Position numbers and translations under genes: made by a program. Under the pieces are notes generated by a model. It was not told the origin of the DNA, did no database searches, and saw nothing but the letters and a program-made list of their open reading frames with translations. From Oligoflexia bacterium (GTDB lineage Bacteria; Bdellovibrionota; UBA1018), in assembly GCA_014376785.1 (NCBI GenBank), contig JACMQW010000080.1, positions 42,285 through 106,284 of the forward strand: a stretch of DNA of 64,000 nucleotides, written 5' to 3'. Below, one piece after another: positions 10,765 through 20,745 of this stretch (its first letter is position 1; every line of letters begins with the position of its first letter).

Positions 10765-13450
10765 GCTTGGCATCCTTCGCGGACACTTCGACTGGAATCG
10801 GTCGACCGACGAGTCCGGATAATTCTGACAGGTCTTTGATCGGCTTCGCGCCTACTTTTTCCAAAGTGCGCATCACGCGCGCGAGGTTATCATAGAAAAA
10901 GAAAATCACTTCCCCGGGCACCATTTCGCTCACCGCAAATTCAAGCGCGTCGGGTTCGTCTAACATCTGATACGTCTCAATTTCAGGCTTTTTTGCTTTC
11001 GCCGCTGCACAGAGCATGTCGGCCGTTTCCCTAGCCGGCCGGCCCCGAAGGTCGACGTCTTCACGGATAATAATCCGGTCAAAGAATTCAGCAGCCGCAT
11101 GGCCCGACATTTTGATGATTTCATCCGTCCGGTCTCCGGGAGCGGAGATGATTCCGGTTAAACGAGTGGTGTTCCAATGTTTTGCCATATCACAGACCGA
11201 GCGTAGAGCGTCCGCATTATGACCGAAGTCGACGACGACGTATCCTTCCTTTACGCGAAAGAAATTAGCCCGACCCGCATTATCTAAAATGGGATTGAAT
11301 GAACGAAGGCTGCGAATCACCTCGTTCTTGCTCATTCCCATTTCGCGCATAGCGGCCGCAGCCGCGAGAGCATTAGACACTTGGTACTTCGCTGTGCCTC
11401 CGATGGTGAAGGGTAGAGTTCGGGCTTCACAGATTTCGGTGGTGACGCCATTTTTTACTTCAAAAATCGAAGTCCCGTCATAGTAGAAACCGGTTCCGTT
11501 TTCGCTGAAGTGGTTTTGAAGCCGCGGATTCTCTTTGGACAGCGAGAAAAAGACTACGTTTTTATTTTCAGCGCGAACGCTCGCTTTTTCTGTCAAACTC
11601 GCGACATGGCTGTCGTCCGCATTTAAGATGAGAGTGCCCCCATCGCGGACGCTTTCCGCAACGAGCGATTTGATTCGTAAGATATCGTCCACGGATTCGA
11701 TTCCATCTTGCCCGATGTGATCGGGTTGGACGTTCGTGATGACGGCCAAATCCGAAAAATCGAACCCAAGGCCGCGTTTCACAATTCCGCCTCGTGCGGT
11801 TTCGAGAACAGCCACATCGACCCAGGGGTCTTCCAGAATCATTTTTGCCGAGACCGGACCAGTCGTATCCCCGGATGAAATTTTGGTCTTACCCAGGTAA
11901 ATTCCCGCAGAAGTGGTCATACCGACTTTCACAGAATTTTCGTGAAGTCCGTGAGCAATTAAACGAGTGACGGTCGTTTTTCCATTCGTGCCGGTAATCG
12001 TAATGATCGGAATGCGTCCCGTTTCGCCATTCGGGAAGAGGTGATCGATGATCGCAGATCCGACATCCCGAGATTTTCCGACGGTCGGATAATGGTGCAT
12101 CCGAATCCCAGGTGCGGCGTTCACTTCGATGACACCACCGCGCTGACCAGCCAGAGGGCGTGCGATGTCTTCGATAATCAAATCGATCCCGCAAACATCG
12201 AGTGCGACGACTCTAGCCGCCCTCTCGCACATGACTTGAATGTCAGCGTGAACGAGGTCGGTGACATCGACCGCGGATCCGCCTTTAGAGAGGTTCGCTG
12301 TGTTCCGGAGCTGGATGCGTTCACCGGCCATCGGAACGGAGTCGAGTCTAATTTGGGCGCGCTCTAAATACTGCGCGGCCGCTCGGTCGATCGTGATCTT
12401 CGTCATCGGTTTCTCATGGCCCTCACCACGAAGGGGATTCCGATTTTCTTGATCGATCAGATTTTGGATCGATTGTTTTCCATCACCGATGACGTGCGCG
12501 GGTATTCGCTCGGCGGCGGCGACCAGTTTTCCCCCGATGACTAAAAGGCGGAAGTCTTTTCCAGTGTAAAACTGCTCGACCAGTACTTTTCTCGAAAATT
12601 CGCGAGCGACATCGAATGCCTCGGTGACCGCTTCTTCGCTTTTCAAATTCAGACAAACGCCGTTACCATGATTTCCGTCGAGCGGTTTCACAGTAACAGG
12701 GCCGCCGAGGTCGTTGAAAACTTCGAGCGCGCCTGCGAGGGTTGCGACACTTTCACCGCGCGGAACCGGTACGCCCATGCGACCGAGCAGTGCCTTCGTG
12801 AGGGATTTATCCTGCGCGATCGCGACCCCGATATGGGAAGTCAGGCCGGTGATGGTGGCCTGGAGGAGTTTTCGTTTTGAACCGTAACCGAATTCGATCA
12901 AGCTTCGATCATTCATTCGGCGCCAAGGAATTCCGCGTCTCACCGCCGCATCGATGACCGCTTGGGTGCTCGGACCGAATTTTTCAGCTTCGGCGATTTG
13001 CCTCGCCTCGTGAATGATCTCGTCGATGTTCACCTGTTTACCGTCTGCACAAGCGTCAATAACTTCGACAGCCTTTGTGAGGAGGTGCTTCATCCCCGGT
13101 TCAGATTGGTAGCGGACGATCACGTGGTAAACGCCGTGCGAGCCGCCGTAAATCGATTTTCCGAAACCCACTTTAATTCCGGATGGGTGACTGAGCTCCA
13201 AAGCGACGTGTTCGATCATGTGGGCGAAGTAGGTCCCACGGTTCAATCGCTCGATAAAGCCCCCTGGCCGGCCAGGCGAACAGCGATGCTCTTTCAAGCC
13301 CGGCAGAAGGGCCACCAGCCGGTCGACGAAACCCGGGAGAGACTTGCTAGAAGTCTCCGCTCTCTCTTGGAGGTCGATCGTCATCATGAGGACGGGGTGG
13401 TGGTGGTACGTATTTGGGCCGGAGAGGGTCCGGATATTCTTAATTTTCAT
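10751..13450 (-). CDS. cphA: Cyanophycin synthetase
   Basis: Makes the storage polymer cyanophycin from Asp and Arg with ATP. 899 residues with the full CphA order: an N-terminal domain, a central ATP-grasp module (GGPVTVKPLDGNHGNGV; VIEVNAAPGIRMH), then a Mur-ligase-like module with the P-loop TGTNGKTTVTRL. The first module adds Asp to the backbone and the second adds Arg to the side chain. The gene is divergent from the multicopper oxidase gene and leads an operon with cphB. Bacteria use cyanophycin as a nitrogen reserve. Confidence 0.95.
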   Translation of the reverse strand: MKIKNIRTLSGPNTYHHHPVLMMTIDLQERAETSSKSLPGFVDRLVALLPGLKEHRCSPGRPGGFIERLNRGTYFAHMIEHVALELSHPSGIKVGFGKSIYGGSHGVYHVIVRYQSEPGMKHLLTKAVEVIDACADGKQVNIDEIIHEARQIAEAEKFGPSTQAVIDAAVRRGIPWRRMNDRSLIEFGYGSKRKLLQATITGLTSHIGVAIAQDKSLTKALLGRMGVPVPRGESVATLAGALEVFNDLGGPVTVKPLDGNHGNGVCLNLKSEEAVTEAFDVAREFSRKVLVEQFYTGKDFRLLVIGGKLVAAAERIPAHVIGDGKQSIQNLIDQENRNPLRGEGHEKPMTKITIDRAAAQYLERAQIRLDSVPMAGERIQLRNTANLSKGGSAVDVTDLVHADIQVMCERAARVVALDVCGIDLIIEDIARPLAGQRGGVIEVNAAPGIRMHHYPTVGKSRDVGSAIIDHLFPNGETGRIPIITITGTNGKTTVTRLIAHGLHENSVKVGMTTSAGIYLGKTKISSGDTTGPVSAKMILEDPWVDVAVLETARGGIVKRGLGFDFSDLAVITNVQPDHIGQDGIESVDDILRIKSLVAESVRDGGTLILNADDSHVASLTEKASVRAENKNVVFFSLSKENPRLQNHFSENGTGFYYDGTSIFEVKNGVTTEICEARTLPFTIGGTAKYQVSNALAAAAAMREMGMSKNEVIRSLRSFNPILDNAGRANFFRVKEGYVVVDFGHNADALRSVCDMAKHWNTTRLTGIISAPGDRTDEIIKMSGHAAAEFFDRIIIREDVDLRGRPARETADMLCAAAKAKKPEIETYQMLDEPDALEFAVSEMVPGEVIFFFYDNLARVMRTLEKVGAKPIKDLSELSGLVGRPIPVEVSAKDAKHETT

Positions 13451-13561
13451 CGTGATTCCAGATTAGCGAGATCCGTGCCACGTTAAATCGGTTTAAGATG
13501 AGGAGTTTTTGGGGAAAGGGATGGATCGTTTTTCCCCCTTTCGTTACGCTTCCGGAAAGAT

Positions 13562-14863
13562 ATGAAAAAAATCGATTCGCCTCAATCTAACCCTTCTGAA
13601 ACCGATTCTCCTCTTTCTCGCCGTCATTTTATTTCGTGGGCGGGCGCGGGGACCGCAGCGATTGGAGCCGGTGTGCTCCTGGGGAAAACTCCCTCCGCAT
13701 TGGCGAGTGGGGTCCGAGATCGCTCGCATGTGCCTAGCCATCCCGGTGTCCCGCCGGGATGGGCGAATGCTTTCCAACCTTCATCCACTTTGCCTGAATT
13801 TCCGGTGCGAGAAGCGCCGAAAATGGGTGAAAAAATTCACGAGTTCACGATCGAACTCGGAATATCGGTTCACGAAATCGTACCCGGAGTAAAAATCCAC
13901 GCTTTCACTTATAACGGAACTTATCCAGGGCCAGAAATTCGCGTTCCGGAAGGCGACTGGATTCTCTGTCATTTTACGAATCGAACGCCGGAGATTCACA
14001 CCATTCACTGGCATGGGATGATCTTGCCAAATGAAATGGATGGAATCCCTAACGGCACCCAGTGGGGGGTCGGCCCCGGCCAAACATTCAATTACCTTTT
14101 CCGCGCCCAACCTGCCGGAACTCATTTCTACCACTGTCACAACATGACGAATTTGCATGTTCAAGCCGGAATGTTCGGCGCATTGATTGTCGAGCCGAAA
14201 GAGGATTTAGTGAAGAAAGTTTTCTCTTACACCCGCGAGTACACTTTACTCCTGAGTGAAGTCGACACGGTGATGGTCGAGCGGCAAATGGAAGAAATGC
14301 TGAAAATGATGGGCACGATGGAGAAAATGAATGACGATCCGAAGCTCATGAAAGAAATGAACGGTCGGATGATGGGTTGGTTCATCGACAAAAAAGCATT
14401 TCTGAAAGCGGTAGAAGAGGGTTACGTTCCTCCGTACGTTTCTGCCCAGCGGGGTCGGAGCGTTGCACCGAATTTTAATTTTTTCCTTATCAACGGAAAA
14501 TCCTACCCGATGACCGAAGAATTACACATTCGGTCCGGAGAAAATATCCGCGTGCGGTTGGTCGGCGCTGGAGCAAGCCCTCATTTCATGCACCTCCATG
14601 GCCATGATTTTTGGCACGTCTGTCAGGACGGAACGCCCCTTCAGTCCCCCGTTCGACTAAATACGATTCCCATTTTCCCAGGCACGACTTCTGACATTAT
14701 CATCCAAGGTACGAATCCGGGTATGTGGCATTTTCATGATCACAGTGATCTCGCGAGCACGAATAATGGGGTCTTCCCGGGTGGGATGATGACGATGCTG
14801 ATGTACGATGATGCCGAGGAAAAGGGTGTTCGTGTGCCAGAAATTGTGCAGGTGAGTTCGTGA
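13562..14863 (+). CDS. Two-domain multicopper oxidase, Tat-exported
   Basis: 433 residues with a twin-arginine signal (SRRHFISWAG) for folded export. The copper motifs are HTIHWHGM, HFYHCHNMTN followed by HVQAGM, HFMHLHGHDFW and WHFHDHSDL. The type 1 copper Cys, His and Met lie in the first cupredoxin domain (YHCH...HVQAGM). The last motif has Phe where laccases have the type 1 Cys. This is the layout of two-domain type C multicopper oxidases and of NirK-like proteins, not of three-domain laccases. A Met-rich insert (about 240-275, EEMLKMMGTMEKM) suggests a cuprous oxidase role. The next gene overlaps its stop (GTGA). Confidence 0.85.
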   Translation: MKKIDSPQSNPSETDSPLSRRHFISWAGAGTAAIGAGVLLGKTPSALASGVRDRSHVPSHPGVPPGWANAFQPSSTLPEFPVREAPKMGEKIHEFTIELGISVHEIVPGVKIHAFTYNGTYPGPEIRVPEGDWILCHFTNRTPEIHTIHWHGMILPNEMDGIPNGTQWGVGPGQTFNYLFRAQPAGTHFYHCHNMTNLHVQAGMFGALIVEPKEDLVKKVFSYTREYTLLLSEVDTVMVERQMEEMLKMMGTMEKMNDDPKLMKEMNGRMMGWFIDKKAFLKAVEEGYVPPYVSAQRGRSVAPNFNFFLINGKSYPMTEELHIRSGENIRVRLVGAGASPHFMHLHGHDFWHVCQDGTPLQSPVRLNTIPIFPGTTSDIIIQGTNPGMWHFHDHSDLASTNNGVFPGGMMTMLMYDDAEEKGVRVPEIVQVSS

Positions 14864-16074
14864 GTCGTTTCATTCTGACGAGTTTTGCACTCACCGTTGC
14901 TTCCATGGGGTCGTCCTTTGCCAACCAAGCGCAGCCCGTTCCCGTGCCGGAGGACCAAAGCCTTTCTCCCCAGGTAAACATTTCCGGAGTGGGTGCCGCG
15001 ACCTTTAATGTTGCCCACTCTTTAGCCTCAGGAGGAAAAACTCAGGCCGGAATGAATTTCAGCGATTCCGCTCTGGTGGTGGGTGCAGCCCAGCGGCTTT
15101 CCACGCTCAGTGGAATCGGAAGCATGGGACTGGGCCTGTTGACTCTAGACGACACCGTGAGTGGGAAAGCCAGCCAACTTTTTCTGCATCAGGCTTTCGT
15201 CGATTTTCAGGCGGAAAGATTCGAAGCGCTGATCGGAAGGAGTGATAATCCGACTGCCCACGTCGTCGATTTTCCCACGATTCGCGGAGACGATCTTGTG
15301 ACTTTAACCAATCCGCTGGATCCGTATTCAAACGGTAAAAACAGCGAAGAGAATCGCTATTCGAATGTCACATCTGTCACGCTGAACCAAGGATTGCAGA
15401 CGTTCGAAAACTTTCACGCTCAGCATTTGATCGATAGTGCGGGAATCGGTACTGAGCAGGGGATCAACTCGTTCGGGGCAAGTTTCGAATACCTAGGTGT
15501 CCCGGGCATGGAGCCGTTTAGTCGCGTTCCATCCTTTGGGTTTGGATATGAGCATTTTACAACAAACTCCGGAGGCAAATCGGGTTTGAATCAAATTTAC
15601 TTGGGTGGGGTGGTGAATTTGAACACCAGTGTGACGAATCGCTGGGATCTGAGATTTCAGGACGTCGTCGGGTTTGGCAGTGGGTTGTGGGCATTTCAGT
15701 CTGTGACGGATAGTTATCAGGCGGATTCAAACTCCCTTGCGGCCTCGCTCCGTTATCTTTCGAGTCCATTCGGTAGTCCTGGTTACCAACTTGCTCTCAC
15801 CGCTGCCGGAAAAAATTATTTTAAAGTCGACCGATCTCGTTCTTACGGCGCGGCTCTCACAGGGGTGAAGCGCCTCGGACAGGGGTTTGATCTCGTTGCT
15901 CAGTACATGGGTCAGTATCGTGACCGGGCACTTGCGGTAGCGCAGTCATCCGGTATTGCTTATGAGCAGACATTCGAAGTGGGTTTCGTTTTTAATTTCG
16001 ATACCACGCTGAACCTACACCTCTCCCCGCGTCGCTCGATTCTAAACCAGCAACACCAGTACGTTCCAAACTAA
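14860..16074 (+). CDS. Predicted outer-membrane beta-barrel protein
   Basis: 404 residues with an N-terminal signal peptide (SFALTVASMGSSFA) and then long runs of alternating strands (FVDFQAERFEALIGR, FGFGYEHFT, LRFQDVVGFG, GFVFNFDTTLNLHL). I see no named domain. The GTG start overlaps the multicopper oxidase stop, so it is in the same operon and may serve copper or other metal movement across the outer membrane. That link is inferred from position only. Confidence 0.65.
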   Translation: MSRFILTSFALTVASMGSSFANQAQPVPVPEDQSLSPQVNISGVGAATFNVAHSLASGGKTQAGMNFSDSALVVGAAQRLSTLSGIGSMGLGLLTLDDTVSGKASQLFLHQAFVDFQAERFEALIGRSDNPTAHVVDFPTIRGDDLVTLTNPLDPYSNGKNSEENRYSNVTSVTLNQGLQTFENFHAQHLIDSAGIGTEQGINSFGASFEYLGVPGMEPFSRVPSFGFGYEHFTTNSGGKSGLNQIYLGGVVNLNTSVTNRWDLRFQDVVGFGSGLWAFQSVTDSYQADSNSLAASLRYLSSPFGSPGYQLALTAAGKNYFKVDRSRSYGAALTGVKRLGQGFDLVAQYMGQYRDRALAVAQSSGIAYEQTFEVGFVFNFDTTLNLHLSPRRSILNQQHQYVPN

Positions 16075-16082
16075 GGTGGGCG

Positions 16083-16715
16083 ATGATGAGTAAAATCAGA
16101 TGGATGTTTCAAATTTTGGTATTCGCGATTCTGACCGCTATTTCTTCTATTCAGTCCGCTCGAGCTGGAAATTTTGAAGGGATGAAGGAGATGCCGCTTG
16201 CGGTGCCGAGTAAAACCTACACCGTTCCATCAAAGGAAGCGGGAGAAAGTCTGGTGGAGGCTCGGGGATTCGGCGATCAAGAACCTTCGGTACGGATGAT
16301 GAATTTAATGATGGTCGAAGGTTCTGGGTTCGAAGGAATGGACATGGCGGAAGGAATGGCGTCGAAAAAAACGCCAGTGGCGCCTCATTCCCATTCCGGA
16401 TCCCTGGCTAAAACCCTGGCTAAATCCACGATTGAAATCACCAAGGCTCCAGCCCCTGCGAAAGTCGGATCGAATGTCTTCGAGTTCAGAATGAAGCCGG
16501 AAAATGCGGAACGTGCATCCTCGAAGCAGTCTCCCGTCCTTCAAGTTTCGATGACAACCATGGACATGGGGACCGACCGGCCGGAAATGGTTCAGATCTC
16601 TCCCGGAACTTACCGAGCGAAAGTATTATTTTCCATGGAAGGACCGTGGGAATTAAAAATCACGACGAAACAAGAATCGAAGAGTTTCGTCGTGGATGTG
16701 GTCAGAAAGAAATAG
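16083..16715 (+). CDS. Exported Met/His-rich protein with FixH/YtkA-like domain
   Basis: 210 residues. A Sec signal peptide (FAILTAISSIQSARA) is followed by a Met-rich stretch (MMNLMMVEGSGFEGMDMAEGMA) and HSHSG, a likely copper-binding region. The C-terminal ~80 residues (NVFEFRMKPENA, VSMTTMDMG, GTYRAKVLFSMEGPWELKI) fit the YtkA/FixH-like beta-sandwich seen in copper-handling operons. It is 8 bp after the barrel gene. The start may be the ATG at 16083 or 16086. Role: probably periplasmic copper handling. Confidence 0.65.
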   Translation: MMSKIRWMFQILVFAILTAISSIQSARAGNFEGMKEMPLAVPSKTYTVPSKEAGESLVEARGFGDQEPSVRMMNLMMVEGSGFEGMDMAEGMASKKTPVAPHSHSGSLAKTLAKSTIEITKAPAPAKVGSNVFEFRMKPENAERASSKQSPVLQVSMTTMDMGTDRPEMVQISPGTYRAKVLFSMEGPWELKITTKQESKSFVVDVVRKK

Positions 16716-16733
16716 TGGCTCGACCCGTTCGAT

Positions 16734-17288
16734 CTATTTACGCAATGACTTCATCGCGGTTCCCCATGAGATGACTTCATCTAAAAGACCATTCATCGAT
16801 TTTTCGGCGCGAGCGGAAGGCTTGAATTTTCCGTCTTCGAAATCGGTGAACAAAGAGAATCCCACTTGAGAAGAGACGGTTGCGATCTTAACCGCGCTGA
16901 GCACGAGTCTGAGTTGCTCGATCGCTCTTGCGCCACTCATGCCGCCGTATCCGACCAGTCCGGCGGACTTGTTGTTCCACTCTTTATAAAGGTAATCGAT
17001 CGCGTTTTTAAGCGCGCCTGACGTTCCGTGGTTGTATTCGGGCGTGACGAAAACGAAAGCGTCATAACCGGACATTTTCGCTGCCCAAGCTTTCGTGTGT
17101 GGCTTGGAATATTCATTAGCTGATGCGGGTACGGGCTCATCGAGGAGAGGCAGGTTAAAGTCCAGGAGATCGACCAAGTCATAGCGTGCATCGGTTCGCT
17201 TGCTTGACACTTCATGGACCCACTTCGCGACCGCTTCGCCTTTACGTTCCGGACGGGTGCTTCCAATGATCACTGCGACGTTTAACAT
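16734..17288 (-). CDS. NADPH-dependent FMN reductase / quinone reductase family
   Basis: 184-residue flavodoxin-fold reductase. Seen: the FMN-phosphate loop IIGSTRPERKGEAVA at the N-terminus, the conserved VTPEYNHGTSGALKNAID motif and the GYGGMSGARA flavin-contact segment. The family (chromate/quinone/FMN reductases) makes reduced flavin or detoxifies quinones; the substrate is not defined here. It sits alone on the minus strand between the copper-type operon and the ycnI-like gene. Confidence 0.87.
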   Translation of the reverse strand: MLNVAVIIGSTRPERKGEAVAKWVHEVSSKRTDARYDLVDLLDFNLPLLDEPVPASANEYSKPHTKAWAAKMSGYDAFVFVTPEYNHGTSGALKNAIDYLYKEWNNKSAGLVGYGGMSGARAIEQLRLVLSAVKIATVSSQVGFSLFTDFEDGKFKPSARAEKSMNGLLDEVISWGTAMKSLRK

Positions 17289-17370
17289 CTGAGTTCCTTT
17301 CAGGGGGTGGGGTGGGATCTAGGCTTCTTTCTCTCATGGCATTTTCTAAATCCGAAGGTAGATTTGGAGG

Positions 17371-17901
17371 ATGAAAAAATCTTTTGGAGTTCTAGTGTTT
17401 CTCGGTTGTGCACCTTTAATTTTCACTTCAATCGCATTCGCTCACATTCAAATCGAACCCTCGACGGCGGTCGCGGGAAGTTTTGGCAAATATTCATTTC
17501 GAGTTTTGCACGGGTGTGACGGATCGCCCACTACCAAGCTCACGATTCAAATCCCAGACGGGGTCATTTCGGTAAAACCCCAAGTTCATCCCGGTTGGGA
17601 GATTGCCCTCAAGTCAAAAAAAATGGGGAAGCCCGCGATGCTTCATGGAAAAGAAATCACCGATACAGTGAGTGAGGTGGTTTTTAGTGGCGGGAACCTG
17701 CCGGATGAGTTCATGGACGAATTTGCGATCGACGTGAAAGTTCCCGACACGGTCGGGATGAAGCTCTCTTTTCCAGTCATTCAAGAATGTAAAAAAGGAT
17801 CGAATCGTTGGGTCGATCTAACGGATGAAGCAAAATCTCCGGCACCCGTTCTGACGTTAGGTGCGGCTAAAGCGATGAGCGGTCACGGTCATCACCACTG
17901 A
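17371..17901 (+). CDS. YcnI-family (DUF1775) copper-binding protein
   Basis: 176 residues. The signal peptide ends IAFA, leaving His as the first mature residue (HIQIEPSTAVAGS); in YcnI this His is a copper ligand. The middle has the family motifs TKLTIQIPDGV and KPQVHPGWEI, and the C-terminus ends in a His cluster (GHGHHH) with no C-terminal membrane anchor. The RBS TTTGGAGG lies before the ATG. It belongs functionally with the multicopper oxidase and FixH-like genes. A bidirectional terminator follows. Confidence 0.85.
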   Translation: MKKSFGVLVFLGCAPLIFTSIAFAHIQIEPSTAVAGSFGKYSFRVLHGCDGSPTTKLTIQIPDGVISVKPQVHPGWEIALKSKKMGKPAMLHGKEITDTVSEVVFSGGNLPDEFMDEFAIDVKVPDTVGMKLSFPVIQECKKGSNRWVDLTDEAKSPAPVLTLGAAKAMSGHGHHH

Positions 17902-17929
17902 ACGCTTTTGTTGATTCATGCCTGAAACT

Positions 17930-17969
17930 AAAAAAGGACAGTCACCCGCTCGGTGGCTGGCCTTTTTTT
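17930..17969. terminator. Bidirectional rho-independent terminator
   Basis: Hairpin with arms CAGTCACC and GGTGGCTG around a CGCTC loop, flanked by an A-run on the left and a T-run on the right. It lies between the convergent ycnI-like and katG genes and can serve both. Confidence 0.85.
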
Positions 17970-17982
17970 AATCTCTAAACGA

Positions 17983-20217
17983 TCATTTTTTCAGATCGAA
18001 ACGGTCAAGCGACATGACTTTGTCCCACGCGGATCCGAAATCACGCGCGAACTTATCTTTCCCGTCATTGGATGCGTAGACTTCCGAGATCGCTCGAAGC
18101 TCCGAGTGTGAACCGAAAATCAAGTCCACAGGAGTTGCCGTCCATTTCACTTCGCCCGACTTTCGATCGAGTCCCTCGTAGATGAAATCCGATGTTTTCG
18201 ACTTCTGCCACTTCGTCGACATATCGAGAAGGTTCACAAAGAAGTCGTTCGTCAGCGTTCCCGGTTTTGCGGTGAAAACCCCGTGCGCGGATCCATCGGC
18301 GTTCGCATTCAATGCACGCATTCCACCCACGAGCACCGTCATTTCAGGCACGGTCAACGTGAGCATGTTTGCTCGGTCGATCATGCTCTCAGTCGGTGAA
18401 AGGCGATTCTCAGCACTGTAGTAGTTTCGAAACGCGTCGGCTTTTGGCTCGAGGGCTTCAAACGTACTCGCGTCCGTCATTTCCTGAGTGGTGTCCATAC
18501 GACCAGGCGTGAAGGCGACTTTCACCGCATGACCGCCGGCCTTCGCCGCTTGCTCGACCGCAGCCGTTCCACCGAGAACGATCAAGTCAGCCAGTGAAAC
18601 TTTTTTTCCACCCTTGCTGAATCCCGTCCGGATCTCTTCAAGTTTGGAAATGACCTTGGCGATTTCCGCGGGATTGTTTACGGTCCAGTCTTTCTGAGGA
18701 GCGAGTCTGAGTCTGGCTCCGTTTGCTCCTCCGCGCATATCCGTATCACGGTAGGACGCGGCTGCGGCCCATGCGGTTCGGACAAGTTCGGGAGTCGTGA
18801 GTCCTGATTTCAGGATTCTTGATTTTAAACTCGAAATCTCTGCCGCGCCGATGAGCTTGTGATTCACAGCCGGGATCGGATCTTGCCAAATCAGATCTTC
18901 TTTCGGAATTTCAGATCCGAGGTAGCGAATTTTTGGTCCCATATCTCGGTGGGTGAGTTTGAACCATGCTTTTGCGAAGGCGAGTTCGAACGCAGCTGGA
19001 TCTGCGAGGAAACGCTTCGTGATGGCTTGGTAACTCGGATCGGTTTTCAGCGCGATGTCGGTCGTGAACATGATCGGTGCGTGCTTCACGCTCGGATCAT
19101 GGGCGTCCGGTACCGTGCCCGCTCCTTTTCCATCTTTTGGAATCCACTGAATGGCTCCGGCTGGACTCTTCGTTTTTACCCAGTCAAACGCATAGAGGTT
19201 CGTCAGGTATTGCATCGTGAAGTGAGTCGGATTCATCGTCCAAGCGCCCTCGAGACCGCTGGTCGTCGCGTCTTTCCCGACTCCGGTACCGCATTTGTTT
19301 TTCCAACCCATGCCTTGGTCTTCGACTGGCGCCGCGGCTGGTTCTTTGCCGATGCATTCTGCCGGAACTTTCGCTCCGTGTGCTTTTCCGAAAGTGTGTC
19401 CGCCAGCAATCAGCGCGACCGTTTCTTCGTCGTTCATGGCCATCCGGCCGAATGTTTCGCGAATGTCTTTCGCAGAAAGCATCGGATCGGGATTTCCGTT
19501 TGGTCCTTCAGGATTCACGTAAATCAGGCCCATTTGGACAGCGGCCAGCGGTTTCGCTAATTTGCGGTCACCCGTGTAGCGTTCGTCGCCCATGAATTTG
19601 CGTTCAGGTCCCCAGTAGACGAGATCTGCTTCCCAGTCATCGGTTCTTCCACCGGCGTAGCCGAAGGTTTTAAAGCCCATGGATTCGAGCGCGACGTTTC
19701 CGGTGAGCACCATCAAATCGGCCCACGACACTTTATCGCCGTATTTTTGTTTGATCGGCCAGAGGAGGCGACGCGCTTTATCGAGATTTGCATTATCGGG
19801 CCAGCTGTTCAGGGGCTCGAAGCGTTGCTGTCCACCACCAGCGCCTCCGCGACCATCGAGGGTGCGGTAGGTGCCGGCGCTATGCCAGGCCATACGGATG
19901 AAGAACGGTCCGTAGTTTCCGTAGTCGGACGGCCACCAAGCTTGGGACGTTTTCATCACCGCTTCGATGTCTTTTTTCAAAGCAGGAATGTTTACTTTTT
20001 TGAATTCTTTCGCGTAGTCGAATTTTTTATCGAGGGGGTTGGACTCAGCGGCGTGCTGGCGGAGGGGGGCGAGGTCGAGCCGCTCTGGCCACCAAAATTG
20101 GTTTGAGGTGTTTTTAAGGTCAGTGGTGATCTTAGCGGGCGGTGAATCGGCCGCTTGGCTGAGGGGGGACAGGGCAAGTGCGGCTAGCACCAAGCCTGAT
20201 AATTTCAAATTGAACAT
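17983..20217 (-). CDS. katG: Catalase-peroxidase with signal peptide (periplasmic KatG)
   Basis: Breaks down H2O2 by catalase and peroxidase activity. About 744 residues with the duplicated peroxidase fold. The distal site Arg-Trp-His is in [11 protein letters not shown], the heme His region is [15 protein letters not shown], and a Tyr segment ([11 protein letters not shown]) supplies the Met-Tyr-Trp adduct partner. The start is the ATG at 20217, preceded by AGGAGAAGAATTC. It opens with a Sec signal peptide ([17 protein letters not shown]), so the enzyme is exported like KatP-type enzymes instead of cytoplasmic. A longer frame to 20265 has no good RBS. Confidence 0.93.
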   Translation of the reverse strand: MFNLKLSGLVLAALALSPLSQAADSPPAKITTDLKNTSNQFWWPERLDLAPLRQHAAESNPLDKKFDYAKEFKKVNIPALKKDIEAVMKTSQAWWPSDYGNYGPFFIRMAWHSAGTYRTLDGRGGAGGGQQRFEPLNSWPDNANLDKARRLLWPIKQKYGDKVSWADLMVLTGNVALESMGFKTFGYAGGRTDDWEADLVYWGPERKFMGDERYTGDRKLAKPLAAVQMGLIYVNPEGPNGNPDPMLSAKDIRETFGRMAMNDEETVALIAGGHTFGKAHGAKVPAECIGKEPAAAPVEDQGMGWKNKCGTGVGKDATTSGLEGAWTMNPTHFTMQYLTNLYAFDWVKTKSPAGAIQWIPKDGKGAGTVPDAHDPSVKHAPIMFTTDIALKTDPSYQAITKRFLADPAAFELAFAKAWFKLTHRDMGPKIRYLGSEIPKEDLIWQDPIPAVNHKLIGAAEISSLKSRILKSGLTTPELVRTAWAAAASYRDTDMRGGANGARLRLAPQKDWTVNNPAEIAKVISKLEEIRTGFSKGGKKVSLADLIVLGGTAAVEQAAKAGGHAVKVAFTPGRMDTTQEMTDASTFEALEPKADAFRNYYSAENRLSPTESMIDRANMLTLTVPEMTVLVGGMRALNANADGSAHGVFTAKPGTLTNDFFVNLLDMSTKWQKSKTSDFIYEGLDRKSGEVKWTATPVDLIFGSHSELRAISEVYASNDGKDKFARDFGSAWDKVMSLDRFDLKK

Positions 20218-20283
20218 GAATTCTTCTCCTGTGTATCGAGTTAGTCGTTGTAGCGATCGTTTCACAAACCTGGCCGATCGGCA

Positions 20284-20301
20284 AAATCGATAAAATCGAT
20301 C
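20284..20301. promoter_or_regulatory. Possible operator upstream of katG
   Basis: Two copies of the self-complementary hexamer ATCGAT separated by AAA, about 70 bp upstream of the katG start. Symmetric sites in this position often bind a regulator; no known OxyR or PerR consensus is matched. Confidence 0.25.
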
Positions 20302-20369
20302 TGTAGTTCATTAAAATCTATGAGAAGCTTTGAATTGATCTACTGCGCTAAAGCAGGTACAGGGACGGC

Positions 20370-20606
20370 ATGAAGGGCAACAACCTCAGTTCTACGAACC
20401 GCACCGTTTTGAAAAAAGCGAATCGCCAATCCACTTTTGCGATGAACCAAGAAAGCTACCTTGCTTCGAAAGAACGACAGAAGTCGCTTCGCATGCAGGC
20501 AGAGAAAGCCGAACTTGAGCGTCGGAAGCGGGACGTATTGCCGGAGTTAATTGTACCTGTGACCGACTCCCAGCCTGGCGATAGTGGCGGCGAATCCCTT
20601 TCCTAA
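20370..20606 (+). CDS. Small hypothetical charged protein
   Basis: 78 residues, mostly one long Lys/Glu/Arg-rich helix (KERQKSLRMQAEKAELERRKRD), with an Asn/Thr-rich N-terminus and no membrane segment. I do not recognise the family. It is divergent from katG and stands alone before the decayed region. Confidence 0.45.
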   Translation: MKGNNLSSTNRTVLKKANRQSTFAMNQESYLASKERQKSLRMQAEKAELERRKRDVLPELIVPVTDSQPGDSGGESLS

Positions 20607-20615
20607 TCCGACCGC

Positions 20616-20745
20616 CTACCTGGTTTGAGGATTTCTTCGCGCAACTTTTAGATAGACGATGCTACCCGCGATTGAAATTGCCCCTCCCAATAGGAGCGTG
20701 TGATTTATTCCAATGAGGTCCGTGAGTAGACCGGCTCGAAACCGG
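20616..20745 (-). pseudogene. C-terminal remnant of an MFS transporter
   Basis: Only the last ~40 codons remain: minus-strand translation reads GLLTDLIGINHTLLLGGAIS and ends VARRNPQTR-stop, the typical final helix pair of an MFS drug/siderophore exporter. Upstream the frame hits a stop at once and runs into the lactonase-like fragment on the other strand, so the rest was deleted. Confidence 0.55.

Noticed and set aside
19992..20177. Several long open frames antisense to katG and mmsA
   Set aside because: They mirror codon bias of the real genes and have no RBS or domain features.
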